Shown here: positions 53,124 to 64,000 of the stretch, in pieces
Position numbering within the stretch: position 1 is the first letter of the stretch
Layout: every line of letters starts with the position of its first letter
From: Amaranthus tricolor
Taxonomy: Eukaryota > Streptophyta > Magnoliopsida > Caryophyllales > Amaranthaceae
Direction: 5' to 3'
Length of the DNA stretch: 64,000 nt
Assembly: GCF_026212465.1 (NCBI RefSeq)
Contig: NC_080051.1
Location: 1,637,001-1,701,000 of the forward strand
Notes under the pieces: generated by a model
Seen by the model: the letters and a program-made list of their open reading frames with translations, nothing else
What the model was told of the DNA's origin: nothing
Databases searched by the model: none
Translations under genes and position numbers: made by a program

Positions 53124-56100
53124 TGGCAAACTGGTTAAGGAAAGCTATTAGTTTAGGATCACCTAATAATATAATTCAAAGTAGTGAAGTTCATATAGAA
53201 AAGAACTTTTCAAATTGGGAAATTCCAAAAGAAAATCTTACAAAAATTTATCATATAGGCATTACTGATTTTAAGACTGCATTTAGCATCAAAACTCATG
53301 AAGAGACTAGAAGCATTCAAAAAGAATCTGAAACTATGCATTTACTTTCAGAATCCAGCATTAAAGCTTATCTCAAACACAGATTTAGATTCATTCATTT
53401 TGGCCTTGTTCAAATAGGAATAAAACCATTAGTTCATAAAGGAGTTGATTGTCCAATTTTCCTAGCTCTCAGAGACGATCGACTTAATAATTATAAAGAT
53501 TCTGTTTTGGCTATGATTCAAACTAATATCTGTAATGGCCCAATATATTTCAATTGTTTTCCAAACTTTACAGTAGATCTTCAAGACCCATTAATCTTAT
53601 CTTCATTAATTTTAGATATTCAAATTTTAAATAATAAATTTAAAGAGTTTGCTAGAAATTTTGCAATTGTTTTCCGTGTTTATTTTAGATTAATGAATTC
53701 CACAGTTAATCCAAAATTCATACATGAGGCTTCTTCAAAAGAAGAAACTATTTTTATAGAGGTTCATGCTGAGAATACTAAATCAATAGTTTCTACAGCA
53801 AAAACCTTGAGATGGGATCAAATTTCTATTCCTGAGACATTTCAATTCTCAAATCCAATGCCTCCTAGAAACATAAGACAAGAAATAGAATGCATTGAGG
53901 AAGACGAAAATAAAGTTCTTATAAGGTTTGGGTCTATGAGAGAATTATCTAGTTCTCCTTGTACTTCTTCTTCCAACTATCCACGAAGATCTTTTTCTTT
54001 TCCTCAAAAAACAACTTCAGTCATTTCTGAACCAATCAAAGTCAGATATAAATCTCCTATTCCTGAATATGAAGCAAATGCTTCTCAAACTTCTCAAATC
54101 TCTTCATCTAGACCTGCATCTCCCACAATGTCTGATATGCAAAATTTTGACTCTATCAATACAATTACTAAAGATTTTGAAATAGATAAAAACTATCTAA
54201 GAGATGAATTTAATTCCTCTCACAATGCTGAACATCGAGATTGGTTTAGATCTTTTTCTCGCTCCTTTAAAGACTCAATAAGAGATGTATGGTATAAAGA
54301 TATGAATACTATTCAAATTAATATCCCGTTTTTTACATGGTTTTTATTGTTTTGTGAAAAACAAGGTATTGCTAATCCATATTCTCAAAATCACATATTT
54401 GTACAAACCAAACTTCAAAAAAATTGGGTTTTGAAGGATGGACAAACAATTAGTTCAGTTCATCCACCATTACAAAATATTACTTTTCCCTATTATGACC
54501 GTGAAATAAAGGCTAGTCCTTTTAAAGAAGGAAGAGTAGATCAAACAGATAAAACTCCAAATGTAGAAGACATCATTAAAATTTATCATCAAAATAATTT
54601 TACAAATCAAATCCTTCATACCGTTGCTACACAAGTAGATCAACTTTCAAATAAGGTTGATAATTTACAAAAAGAAACCTCTAGATCCATAGCCCCTAAT
54701 ACAATTGCATCATTAGGATCTAATAAGGTTTCTGCACCGCATTTCAAACCACCAGGATTAACTATACCTATGACTCAAATGTTTCCAAAAAATGGTTTTA
54801 CTTCTTCTAACTCTAATTCTGCAGTGTTAGATAAAATTCAAAAATCTTTACAAAAATTAGCAGATAGTCCAAGTCATATTAAGGTTTTGAGTAAATATCA
54901 AAGTTCAGAGATATCTTCTGATGAAGAAAATTCTGAGTCTTTAATCATTTCAAAAGTTGCAAAGCAATTTCAAGAATCTGATAATGATCCTCATCAAATT
55001 AATAAAATACGATCATCTTGGAAGAATATCCCTACAAAAAACTATTATCCTAGGCCTACTCCTGTTGATCTTCAATATGAAGAAAGGTCTACATTTACCT
55101 CCAAATCCTTTTCCCCAGATATGATCCATGAATGGAACATAGATGGAAAATCTGATTATGAAATTCTTAATACTCTTCAAAATATGGGAATGGCTATTGT
55201 AGCTTACAAGGCAAAACCTTTGGATGAACAAATAATTTTTGGTTTTATTATATCAGGTTTTACTGGGCAATTAAAAAACTGGTGGGATAATCTTCTCACT
55301 TTACAAGACAGATTAGAAATTTTGAATCACGTTACTGACATCATGGATGATCAAGGAAATGTATTTCAAAAATCTGACTGCTGTGATTTCTTAATCATAG
55401 TTATTGCCTTTCATTTTGTCGGTAACCCTACTCAAACTCTTTCTTCTGGAGAAACGATTTTACAAATTTACGTTGCCCAACATTAAGTGACTATAGATGG
55501 TATAAAGATACCTTCTTTAGTTATGTTTTACAAAGACAAGATTGCAATCAAAGTTTTTGGAAAGAAAAATTTATATCAGGACTACCAAAATTATTTGCTC
55601 AAAGAATTTTTAGAAAAATAGCTGAACATGATACAGATAAAGAACAAGCTCTTAATAATACTACTTATGGAGGACTTTTCGCTTTCATTAAAAAGGAAGG
55701 TCTTTCTTTATGTGAAGAACTCAAACTCCAAGCCAAATATACCTCTGAAAAGAAACAATCTAGGAAAGAAATTGGATGTTTCTGTGAAGCATTTGGTATG
55801 GAAGCTATTAGAGCTCCCTCTACAAAAAAGAAAATTAAAAAACAATTTTCTAAATTTTCAAAAGATAAAAATAAAAATTCTTATCCTTCTTATTATCGAA
55901 AGAAACGAGGAAAGAAAAATTTCGGAAATTTCCGAAAATCAAACAAAGCTTTCAAAATCTTTTGTTATTCGTGTGGAAAACCTGGACATAAAGCAAATGC
56001 TTGTACCACAAAGAAAAAGATTCAAGAATTATTTATTAACGACTCTGAGCTAGGAGATAAAATATCCAAAATATTATTACAAACCCCTGAGTCTACTTCT

Positions 56101-58662
56101 TCTTCTTCTTCAGAAAAGGAAGATGACGAAATTTTACAAATTAATGATCAAACTTCTGATTCTGAATCTTCGATTTCTTCCTCTCCTATCAACTGCATTA
56201 ATGTTTTAACAGATAAAGAGAAAAATGTGGAATTTCTTTTTGATCTCGTTGACAAAATCCAAGATAAAGAGATCAAAAGAGAAACCCTTTTGAAACTCAA
56301 AACTATGGTTTTGGGTGAAACCTCTACCTCTAAAAACAAAGAAAGTATTCCAATTCCTCAAATTGAACCTTTCAATATTTCAAAATTATTAGAAAAATAC
56401 TCTTCCAAAGAAATGACTTCTAAATTAATTCCTATTAAGAATCAAACTCTTTCGGTCAAAGATCTTCAACTTGAAATAAATAAAATCAAAGAAGACATCA
56501 TTTCTATCAAAAATAGTTTAAAGCATTTACAAATCAAAGATTTCGAACTTGAAACAAAATTATCTATTTTAGAAAACCCCATCTATAAAGAAAATCTTTC
56601 TTTGGGGAAAGAGAAAGTTAATGGGGATGATGATGATTTTATCACTGTTATTAATAAAATTAATTTTCAAAAATGGTATGCACCAGTTACTTTTCAAATT
56701 GGAGATTTTCAAAAAACCTATATTGCTTTAATTGATAGTGGAGCGGATCAAAATTGCTTAAGGGAAGGATTAGTCCCAACTAAATTTTATGAAAAAACAA
56801 AAACTCGGTTATATAGTGCAAATAGTTCACCCATGGATATTAAATATAAAATTTCAAAAGGAAAGATCATAAATGAAAATTATAGTTTTACTAATACTTT
56901 CATTATTATTAATGATATTAAGGAAGAAATAATATTAGGCACTCCCTTTTTAACACAAATTTATCCTTTTTGGGTTGATGACAAAGGTGTTCATACAAAA
57001 ATTTTAGGGAAACAATTATCATTTCCTTTTTTAAGTCCCATGTTACAAAAAGATATTAATTTATTACAAAATTCTTCAGTAATACAAAGTATAAATTTAA
57101 TAAAACAAAAAGAATTTCAAATTTCTTCTTTAAAAGAAGAAATTTCTTTTCAAAGGATTGAAGAACAATTACAACAATCAAAATTGCAACAAAAAATTTT
57201 TAATTTAGAAAATATTTTTACATCAAAAGTTTGTGCTGATATTCCAAATGCCTTTTGGGATAGAAAAAGGCATATTGTCACATTGCCATATGAAAAAGAT
57301 TTCTCTGAAAAAAATATTCCTACAAAAGCTAGACCCATCCAAATGAATTCTGAGCATCTTGAATTCTGCAAGAAAGAAATTCAAACTCTTTTAGATAAAA
57401 AATTAATAACTCCATCCAAATCTCCTTGGAGCTGTGCAGCATTTTATGTTATGAATGCAGCAGAAAAAGAAAGAGGAGTTCCTAGATTAGTTATTAATTA
57501 CAAACCTTTAAACAAAGTTCTTCAATGGATAAGATATCCAATCCCAAATAAAAGAGATTTAATTAATCGCTTATATAAAGCCAAAATATTTTCAAAATTT
57601 GATATGAAATCTGGTTTCTGGCAAATACAAATTGCTAAAGAAGATAGGTATAAAACTGCATTCACGGTACCATTTGGACATTATGAGTGGAATGTAATGC
57701 CTTTTGGACTTAAAAATGCTCCTTCTGAATTTCAACATATAATGAATGATATTTTCAATCAATTTTCTTCATTCATAATTGTTTATATAGATGATGTTTT
57801 AATTTTTTCTCATGATATTGATCAACATTTCAAACATTTACATATATTTCTAAACACTGTTGAAAAAAATGGTTTAGTAGTTTCTGCCACTAAAATGAAA
57901 TTATTTCAAACAAAAATTAGATTTTTGGGACATGACATTTATAAAGGAACAATCAAGCCAATTACAAGGTCTTTAGAATTTGCAGAAAAATTCCCTAACG
58001 AAATTAAAGACAAAACCCAGTTACAAAGATTTTTGGGATGTCTAAATTATATATCAGATTTTTTCCCAAAGCTCAGACAAATTTGCATGCCCCTCTTTCA
58101 AAGACTTCAAAAAAATCCGCCTCCCTGGTCAGAAATTCATACTAAGACTATTATTGAATTAAAACAAAAAATCAAATCACTTCCATGTCTAGGCATTCCA
58201 GATCCATCTGCATTCATGATAGTAGAAACAGATGCATCAGAAATAGGATATGGTGGCATATTAAAACAAAGAATAGATACAAAAGAACAATTAGTTAGAT
58301 TTCATTCAGGTCTCTGGCTCGGACCTCAAAAAAATTATTCTACCATTAAAAAGGAAATTTTATCTATAGTACTATGCGTTTCAAAATTTCAAGATGATCT
58401 TTACAACAAAAAATTTTTGATAAGGATCGACTGCAAATCTGCAAAAGAGGTTCTAGAAAAGGATGTCAAAAACATTGTTTCTAAACAAATTTTTGCAAGA
58501 TGGCAAGCAATTTTATCAGTATTTGATTTTCAAATAGAGCATATAAGAGGCGAAAGTAACTCTCTCCCTGATTTCTTAACCAGAGAATTTCTACAGGGAC
58601 ATCATAATGCCAAGGAAGAAGAATCAGCAAGAAAAACTCAAAGGGTTCCAGAGTTCAGATGA
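53123..58662 (+). pseudogene. EPRV copy 2 ORF1 polyprotein, frameshifted
   Basis: The start is the first in-frame ATG (MANWLRKAISLG), 26 codons after the frame opens without an ATG. Residues about 30-230 resemble 30K-superfamily movement proteins (FLALRDDR, NGPIYFNCFPNF). A disordered stretch and the coat domain follow (GQLKNWWDNLL near residue 716). A missing A in the run at 55464-55466 shifts the frame and gives a stop at 55484-55486. The rest continues in another frame to 58662: CCHC knuckle 55963-56004, protease DSGAD 56734-56748, RT YIDD 57784-57795, RNase H TDAS near 58228. No integrase follows. As it stands it encodes a truncated movement/coat product and an unlinked enzymatic part. 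Confidence 0.93.
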
Positions 58663-59911
58663 TTACGAAATGGAACCAGATCCAAAACCAAACAAAACAG
58701 AACAAAATAAATTTTCATCCTCCAAAAATCTTCAAACTACCCTATCCATTTCAAACAAATTTACTCAACTAAATGATTTTCCCCCACTTCCATATTCACA
58801 AATTGTTCAAGAGCCTACTTCACAAAATATTATTTCAAATTCAAAACAAAAAGAACCAACTACAAAAATACCAACACAAAGCTTTACCAAATCTGCATAC
58901 ATTACAAAAACCGAAATAGAAAATGTATATCTCACTAATTTTACAATTCCTCAAAGCCCACAAATTATTAATTCAATCAATCAAAAAACTTTTCCAAAAG
59001 GTTGCGAATGGATACCAGAAAATCGTTTTAAAACTCAAAGGTTTTATGAATTTATTTTAGTAGATTCAAACTCTGTTGAAATCCAACATATCAAGGATTC
59101 TTCAGAAAAAATAATTTATTCAAAATGTATTTTTAAGAAAATTATTTCGTCTGTAGAATGGGGAGACCCTTATGCAGAACGAATTTTTTCAAAAAGATTT
59201 TTCCCTCAAAATTACTCATACTATGATTACAAAATGGCCTGGTATAGAGCATTTTTATTCAGACCATTTGATCATTCATGGTTTTTTATATTTGACAAAT
59301 ATTGTCCAAAGAAATATCCTATGTGGTTTTATCATTGGTGGTATTTATTTGGACCAACTCCTCAAATTTATCCAAAAGAATGCAATGAGGGTTTCACAAC
59401 TTTTGTTGCCAATTCAAATTATCAAGCTTATGAAACTCCAGTCATGTTTCATGCAGAATTTAAAATTCCATGGATTCTATGTTGGAGTTACTGTCTCAAA
59501 CAACACCTTCCACGTCCATATCCATATTCATTAATAAGAGAATTCAAAATTAAATGGTGGGACAAATTTACCTTAGAAATTTGTTCAACAAAAAATGTTA
59601 TCTCCTTTTTTCAAACCGGTATAAAAATGGAATACCAATCTCCATCAACCACCAACAAACCTTCACCCTCAAAAGCAACATCAAATTCAAACTCTCCTCA
59701 ACACAATAAAAACCCCAAAGTAGAAAGTCCAAACTCAGAATCATTATCTAAAGTCCAGAAAGCTATTCTCAAAAAGATTCTTGAAGATCCACAATATGCA
59801 AAGAAAATATTATCAGAAGAATCCTCTGATGAGATTTTATCGGAGTTTTCAAATGAGTCTTATGATCCAACATTTGGTGGCCCATTTGCTCAAGATCCAT
59901 ACGACTTTTAA
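58607..59911 (+). CDS. EPRV copy 2 ORF2, unknown function
   Basis: This 434-codon frame has the same start, 56-nt overlap with ORF1 and domain layout as the copy 1 ORF2, and no sequence difference that I can see. The +1 overlap means translation from the pregenomic RNA would need reinitiation, leaky scanning or a separate or spliced mRNA; no ORF2-specific TATA box is evident just upstream. Conservation of an open frame here, while ORF1 of the same copy is frameshifted, says little about selection because the copies are so young. The alternative of a host-derived gene is unlikely, given that it lies inside each virus unit. Confidence 0.88.
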   Translation: MPRKKNQQEKLKGFQSSDDYEMEPDPKPNKTEQNKFSSSKNLQTTLSISNKFTQLNDFPPLPYSQIVQEPTSQNIISNSKQKEPTTKIPTQSFTKSAYITKTEIENVYLTNFTIPQSPQIINSINQKTFPKGCEWIPENRFKTQRFYEFILVDSNSVEIQHIKDSSEKIIYSKCIFKKIISSVEWGDPYAERIFSKRFFPQNYSYYDYKMAWYRAFLFRPFDHSWFFIFDKYCPKKYPMWFYHWWYLFGPTPQIYPKECNEGFTTFVANSNYQAYETPVMFHAEFKIPWILCWSYCLKQHLPRPYPYSLIREFKIKWWDKFTLEICSTKNVISFFQTGIKMEYQSPSTTNKPSPSKATSNSNSPQHNKNPKVESPNSESLSKVQKAILKKILEDPQYAKKILSEESSDEILSEFSNESYDPTFGGPFAQDPYDF

Positions 59912-60245
59912 TATTGAGTTCACAAAAGTTCAATTCAAATGTTCAACAACTCAAATTAATTCATCCGGAAGCACAAACGTAAGCAATGACGAAATCAAAA
60001 GTATCATTCAAATGTTCAACAACTCAAATTAATTCATCCGGAAGCACAAACGTAAGCAATGACGAAATCAAAAGCATCTCCAACAGTGATTCAAAGCATC
60101 TTCAACAGTAAAGCATCTTCAATAGTAATTCAAAGCATCTTCTACAGTATTATAGTGTAACTTTAATAATTATGTTTGTACTATTTACTTTTTCTCTTTA
60201 ATTTCTTATTGGAAGAGCAGATTGCACCTTATCTCTTCCTTTGTG

Positions 60246-60254
60246 TATAAATAA
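60246..60254 (+). promoter_or_regulatory. TATA box, copy 3 promoter
   Basis: TATAAATAA is in the same context as the 52749 box and would drive copy 3. Confidence 0.75.
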
Positions 60255-60419
60255 AGTGTCTAGCTCTAAGATGAGAGCATCCTGTAATTTTCTTTTGTTT
60301 AAGTCTTATCTCAAATAAATCTAACTTTCTTTACTTATCTTATTATTATCAATTATATAATAAGATTTATATCCACAAAATTATTAAATTATTTTCTCTA
60401 TCGATCCTGTACTCCCTAT

Positions 60420-60434
60420 TGGTATCAGAGCCAG
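60420..60434 (+). other. Primer-binding site, copy 3
   Basis: TGGTATCAGAGCCAG is the second primer site, 7,497 bp after the first. It bounds one complete viral genome unit (52923-60419). Confidence 0.92.
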
Positions 60435-60619
60435 TAAGTTATTAAATTGATTAATTGTGCATTTATTAAATTGCATTTGTATTGAGTGTTGGTAAAGTGC
60501 TTGGTCAGCCTAATTAAGTTGTTGGTAAGCCATTTTAAGTCTTGGTGTTCTCGGTTAGGTGGTCCCACTGTTCCCATTCAATTCAGTCATATTTAGTTTA
60601 TGCAACATTTAATTTATTA

Positions 60620-63600
60620 ATGGCAAACTGGTTAAGGAAAGCTATTAGTTTAGGATCACCTAATAATATAATTCAAAGTAGTGAAGTTCATATAGAAAAG
60701 AACTTTTCAAATTGGGAAATTCCAAAAGAAAATCTTACAAAAATTTATCATATAGGCATTACTGATTTTAAGACTGCATTTAGCATCAAAACTCATGAAG
60801 AGACTAGAAGCATTCAAAAAGAATCTGAAACTATGCATTTACTTTCAGAATCCAGCATTAAAGCTTATCTCAAACACAGATTTAGATTCATTCATTTTGG
60901 CCTTGTTCAAATAGGAATAAAACCATTAGTTCATAAAGGAGTTGATTGTCCAATTTTCCTAGCTCTCAGAGACGATCGACTTAATAATTATAAAGATTCT
61001 GTTTTGGCTATGATTCAAACTAATATCTGTAATGGCCCAATATATTTCAATTGTTTTCCAAACTTTACAGTAGATCTTCAAGACCCATTAATCTTATCTT
61101 CATTAATTTTAGATATTCAAATTTTAAATAATAAATTTAAAGAGTTTGCTAGAAATTTTGCAATTGTTTTCCGTGTTTATTTTAGATTAATGAATTCCAC
61201 AGTTAATCCAAAATTCATACATGAGGCTTCTTCAAAAGAAGAAACTATTTTTATAGAGGTTCATGCTGAGAATACTAAATCAATAGTTTCTACAGCAAAA
61301 ACCTTGAGATGGGATCAAATTTCTATTCCTGAGACATTTCAATTCTCAAATCCAATGCCTCCTAGAAACATAAGACAAGAAATAGAATGCATTGAGGAAG
61401 ACGAAAATAAAGTTCTTATAAGGTTTGGGTCTATGAGAGAATTATCTAGTTCTCCTTGTACTTCTTCTTCCAACTATCCACGAAGATCTTTTTCTTTTCC
61501 TCAAAAAACAACTTCAGTCATTTCTGAACCAATCAAAGTCAGATATAAATCTCCTATTCCTGAATATGAAGCAAATGCTTCTCAAACTTCTCAAATCTCT
61601 TCATCTAGACCTGCATCTCCCACAATGTCTGATATGCAAAATTTTGACTCTATCAATACAATTACTAAAGATTTTGAAATAGATAAAAACTATCTAAGAG
61701 ATGAATTTAATTCCTCTCACAATGCTGAACATCGAGATTGGTTCAGATCTTTTTCTCGCTCCTTTAAAGACTCAATAAGAGATGTATGGTATAAAGATAT
61801 GAATACTATTCAAATTAATATCCCGTTTTTTACATGGTTTTTATTGTTTTGTGAAAAACAAGGTATTGCTAATCCATATTCTCAAAATCACATATTTGTA
61901 CAAACCAAACTTCAAAAAAATTGGGTTTTGAAGGATGGACAAACAATTAGTTCAGTTCATCCACCATTACAAAATATTACTTTTCCCTATTATGACCGTG
62001 AAATAAAGGCTAGTCCTTTTAAAGAAGGAAGAGTAGATCAAACAGATAAAACTCCAAATGTAGAAGACATCATTAAAATTTATCATCAAAATAATTTTAC
62101 AAATCAAATCCTTCATACCGTTGCTACACAAGTAGATCAACTTTCAAATAAGGTTGATAATTTACAAAAAGAAACCTCTAGATCCATAGCCCCTAATACA
62201 ATTGCATCATTAGGATCTAATAAGGTTTCTGCACCGCATTTCAAACCACCAGGATTAACTATACCTATGACTCAAATGTTTCCAAAAAATGGTTTTACTT
62301 CTTCTAACTCTAATTCTGCAGTGTTAGATAAAATTCAAAAATCTTTACAAAAATTAGCAGATAGTCCAAGTCATATTAAGGTTTTGAGTAAATATCAAAG
62401 TTCAGAGATATCTTCTGATGAAGAAAATTCTGAGTCTTTAATCATTTCAAAAGTTGCAAAGCAATTTCAAGAATCTGATAATGATCCTCATCAAATTAAT
62501 AAAATACGATCATCTTGGAAGAATATCCCTACAAAAAACTATTATCCTAGGCCTACTCCTGTTGATCTTCAATATGAAGAAAGGTCTACATTTACCTCCA
62601 AATCCTTTTCCCCAGATATGATCCATGAATGGAACATAGATGGAAAATCTGATTATGAAATTCTTAATACTCTTCAAAATATGGGAATGGCTATTGTAGC
62701 TTACAAGGCAAAACCTTTGGATGAACAAATAATTTTTGGTTTTATTATATCAGGTTTTACTGGGCAATTAAAAAACTGGTGGGATAATCTTCTCACTTTA
62801 CAAGACAGATTAGAAATTTTGAATCACGTTACTGACATCATGGATGATCAAGGAAATGTATTTCAAAAATCTGACTGCTGTGATTTCTTAATCATAGTTA
62901 TTGCCTTTCATTTTGTCGGTAACCCTACTCAAACTCTTTCTTCTGGAGAAACGATTTTACAAATTTACGTTGCCCAACATTAAGTGACTATAGATGGTAT
63001 AAAGATACCTTCTTTAGTTATGTTTTACAAAGACAAGATTGCAATCAAAGTTTTTGGAAAGAAAAATTTATATCAGGACTACCAAAATTATTTGCTCAAA
63101 GAATTTTTAGAAAAATAGCTGAACATGATACAGATAAAGAACAAGCTCTTAATAATACTACTTATGGAGGACTTTTCGCTTTCATTAAAAAGGAAGGTCT
63201 TTCTTTATGTGAAGAACTCAAACTCCAAGCCAAATATACCTCTGAAAAGAAACAATCTAGGAAAGAAATTGGATGTTTCTGTGAAGCATTTGGTATGGAA
63301 GCTATTAGAGCTCCCTCTACAAAAAAGAAAATTAAAAAACAATTTTCTAAATTTTCAAAAGATAAAAATAAAAATTCTTATCCTTCTTATTATCGAAAGA
63401 AACGAGGAAAGAAAAATTTCGGAAATTTCCGAAAATCAAACAAAGCTTTCAAAATCTTTTGTTATTCGTGTGGAAAACCTGGACATAAAGCAAATGCTTG
63501 TACCACAAAGAAAAAGATTCAAGAATTATTTATTAACGACTCTGAGCTAGGAGATAAAATATCCAAAATATTATTACAAACCCCTGAGTCTACTTCTTCT

Positions 63601-64000
63601 TCTTCTTCAGAAAAGGAAGATGACGAAATTTTACAAATTAATGATCAAACTTCTGATTCTGAATCTTCGATTTCTTCCTCTCCTATCAACTGCATTAATG
63701 TTTTAACAGATAAAGAGAAAAATGTGGAATTTCTTTTTGATCTCGTTGACAAAATCCAAGATAAAGAGATCAAAAGAGAAACCCTTTTGAAACTCAAAAC
63801 TATGGTTTTGGGTGAAACCTCTACCTCTAAAAACAAAGAAAGTATTCCAATTCCTCAAATTGAACCTTTCAATATTTCAAAATTATTAGAAAAATACTCT
63901 TCCAAAGAAATGACTTCTAAATTAATTCCTATTAAGAATCAAACTCTTTCGGTCAAAGATCTTCAACTTGAAATAAATAAAATCAAAGAAGACATCATTT
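60620..64000 (+). pseudogene. EPRV copy 3 ORF1 polyprotein, frameshifted and cut by window end
   Basis: The start is the ATG after the TAATG overlap, as in copy 2. Movement-protein and coat regions are present. The same A deletion (AAA at 62961-62963) leads to a stop ending at 62983. The downstream frame then carries the CCHC knuckle (63460-63501) and reaches the window edge before the protease. The only difference from copy 2 that I see is a silent C for T near 61744 (GGTTCAGATC versus GGTTTAGATC). The shared frameshift shows that copies 2 and 3 derive from one defective unit. Confidence 0.92.

Larger units (their letters stand above)
59912..60619 (+). promoter_or_regulatory. EPRV intergenic region and leader (copy 2/copy 3 boundary)
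   Basis: This second 708-bp regulatory region matches 52415-53122 at a 7,497-bp offset. It contains the 73-bp direct repeat (59933-60074), TATAAATAA at 60246-60254, AATAAA at 60314-60319, the primer site at 60420-60434 and the uORF ending in TAATG at 60600-60620. I found no difference from the first region. Confidence 0.85.
46371..64000 (+). mobile_element. Head-to-tail endogenous pararetrovirus array (Caulimoviridae)
   Basis: Three virus copies run in the same direction with a 7,497-bp period: a 5'-truncated copy (46371-52414 plus the following leader), a complete unit (for example primer site 52923 to 60419), and a partial third copy. There are no LTRs and no integrase; each unit has one primer-binding site. 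This fits integration of concatemeric or recombined circular viral DNA, or later tandem duplication. The order movement protein, coat, protease, RT, RNase H in one ORF is known for petuviruses and florendoviruses; a second ORF is reported for some florendoviruses. The genus is an inference. Confidence 0.95.

Noticed and set aside
55464..55486. Programmed ribosomal frameshift in ORF1
   Set aside because: Copy 1 is in frame through the same site with one more A, and no slippery heptamer is apparent. A simple deletion is the better reading.
46371..64000. Ty3/gypsy LTR retrotransposon
   Set aside because: There is no integrase, no LTR pair and no polypurine/LTR border; a movement-protein region and genome-length tandem period fit Caulimoviridae.

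Overview
The window is eukaryotic, almost certainly from a flowering-plant nuclear genome. About 41 kb is a 42-bp tandem satellite. The remaining 23 kb is endogenous pararetrovirus (EPRV) sequence of the family Caulimoviridae. The virus assignment rests on a movement-protein-like region, coat protein with a CCHC knuckle, aspartic protease, reverse transcriptase and RNase H in one polyprotein, no integrase, no LTRs, an initiator-tRNA-Met primer site and a 7,497-bp head-to-tail period. A polyprotein followed by a second ORF of unknown function suggests a florendovirus-like or petuvirus-like lineage; that placement is inference.

Layout. Positions 1-10778 hold the satellite in one orientation and 10779-41160 hold it in the other; the switch lies at the centre of a perfect 70-bp palindrome. 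The monomer resolves into six related 7-mers. Larger repeats are stacked on it: a ~5.4-kb unit in the left arm, 1,092-bp and 1,834-bp units in the middle, and an almost identical 8.1-kb duplication at 23857-31982 / 32096-40221. Long stop-free frames in the array follow from the 42-bp period and are not called as genes.

At 41161-41273 the satellite gives way to a short patchwork. Next comes a minus-strand, rearranged virus fragment (41274-45824) with the end of ORF1 and most of ORF2. A ~550-bp scrambled filler (45825-46370) mixes tiny viral and satellite pieces in both orientations. From 46371 to the window end a plus-strand virus array runs head to tail: a 5'-truncated copy, one full 7,497-bp unit, and a third copy cut by the window edge.

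Each viral unit has a regulatory region (repeated TGACG block, TATA box, candidate poly(A) signal, primer-binding site, and a 6-codon uORF ending in TAATG at the polyprotein start), the ORF1 polyprotein, and an overlapping ORF2. Copies 2 and 3 share a 1-nt deletion that breaks ORF1 in the coat-protein region. Copy 1 lacks that deletion but has lost the leader and movement-protein region. No ORF1 in the window is therefore complete, whereas ORF2 is intact in copies 1 and 2. The near-identity of the copies points to a recent insertion or recent amplification.
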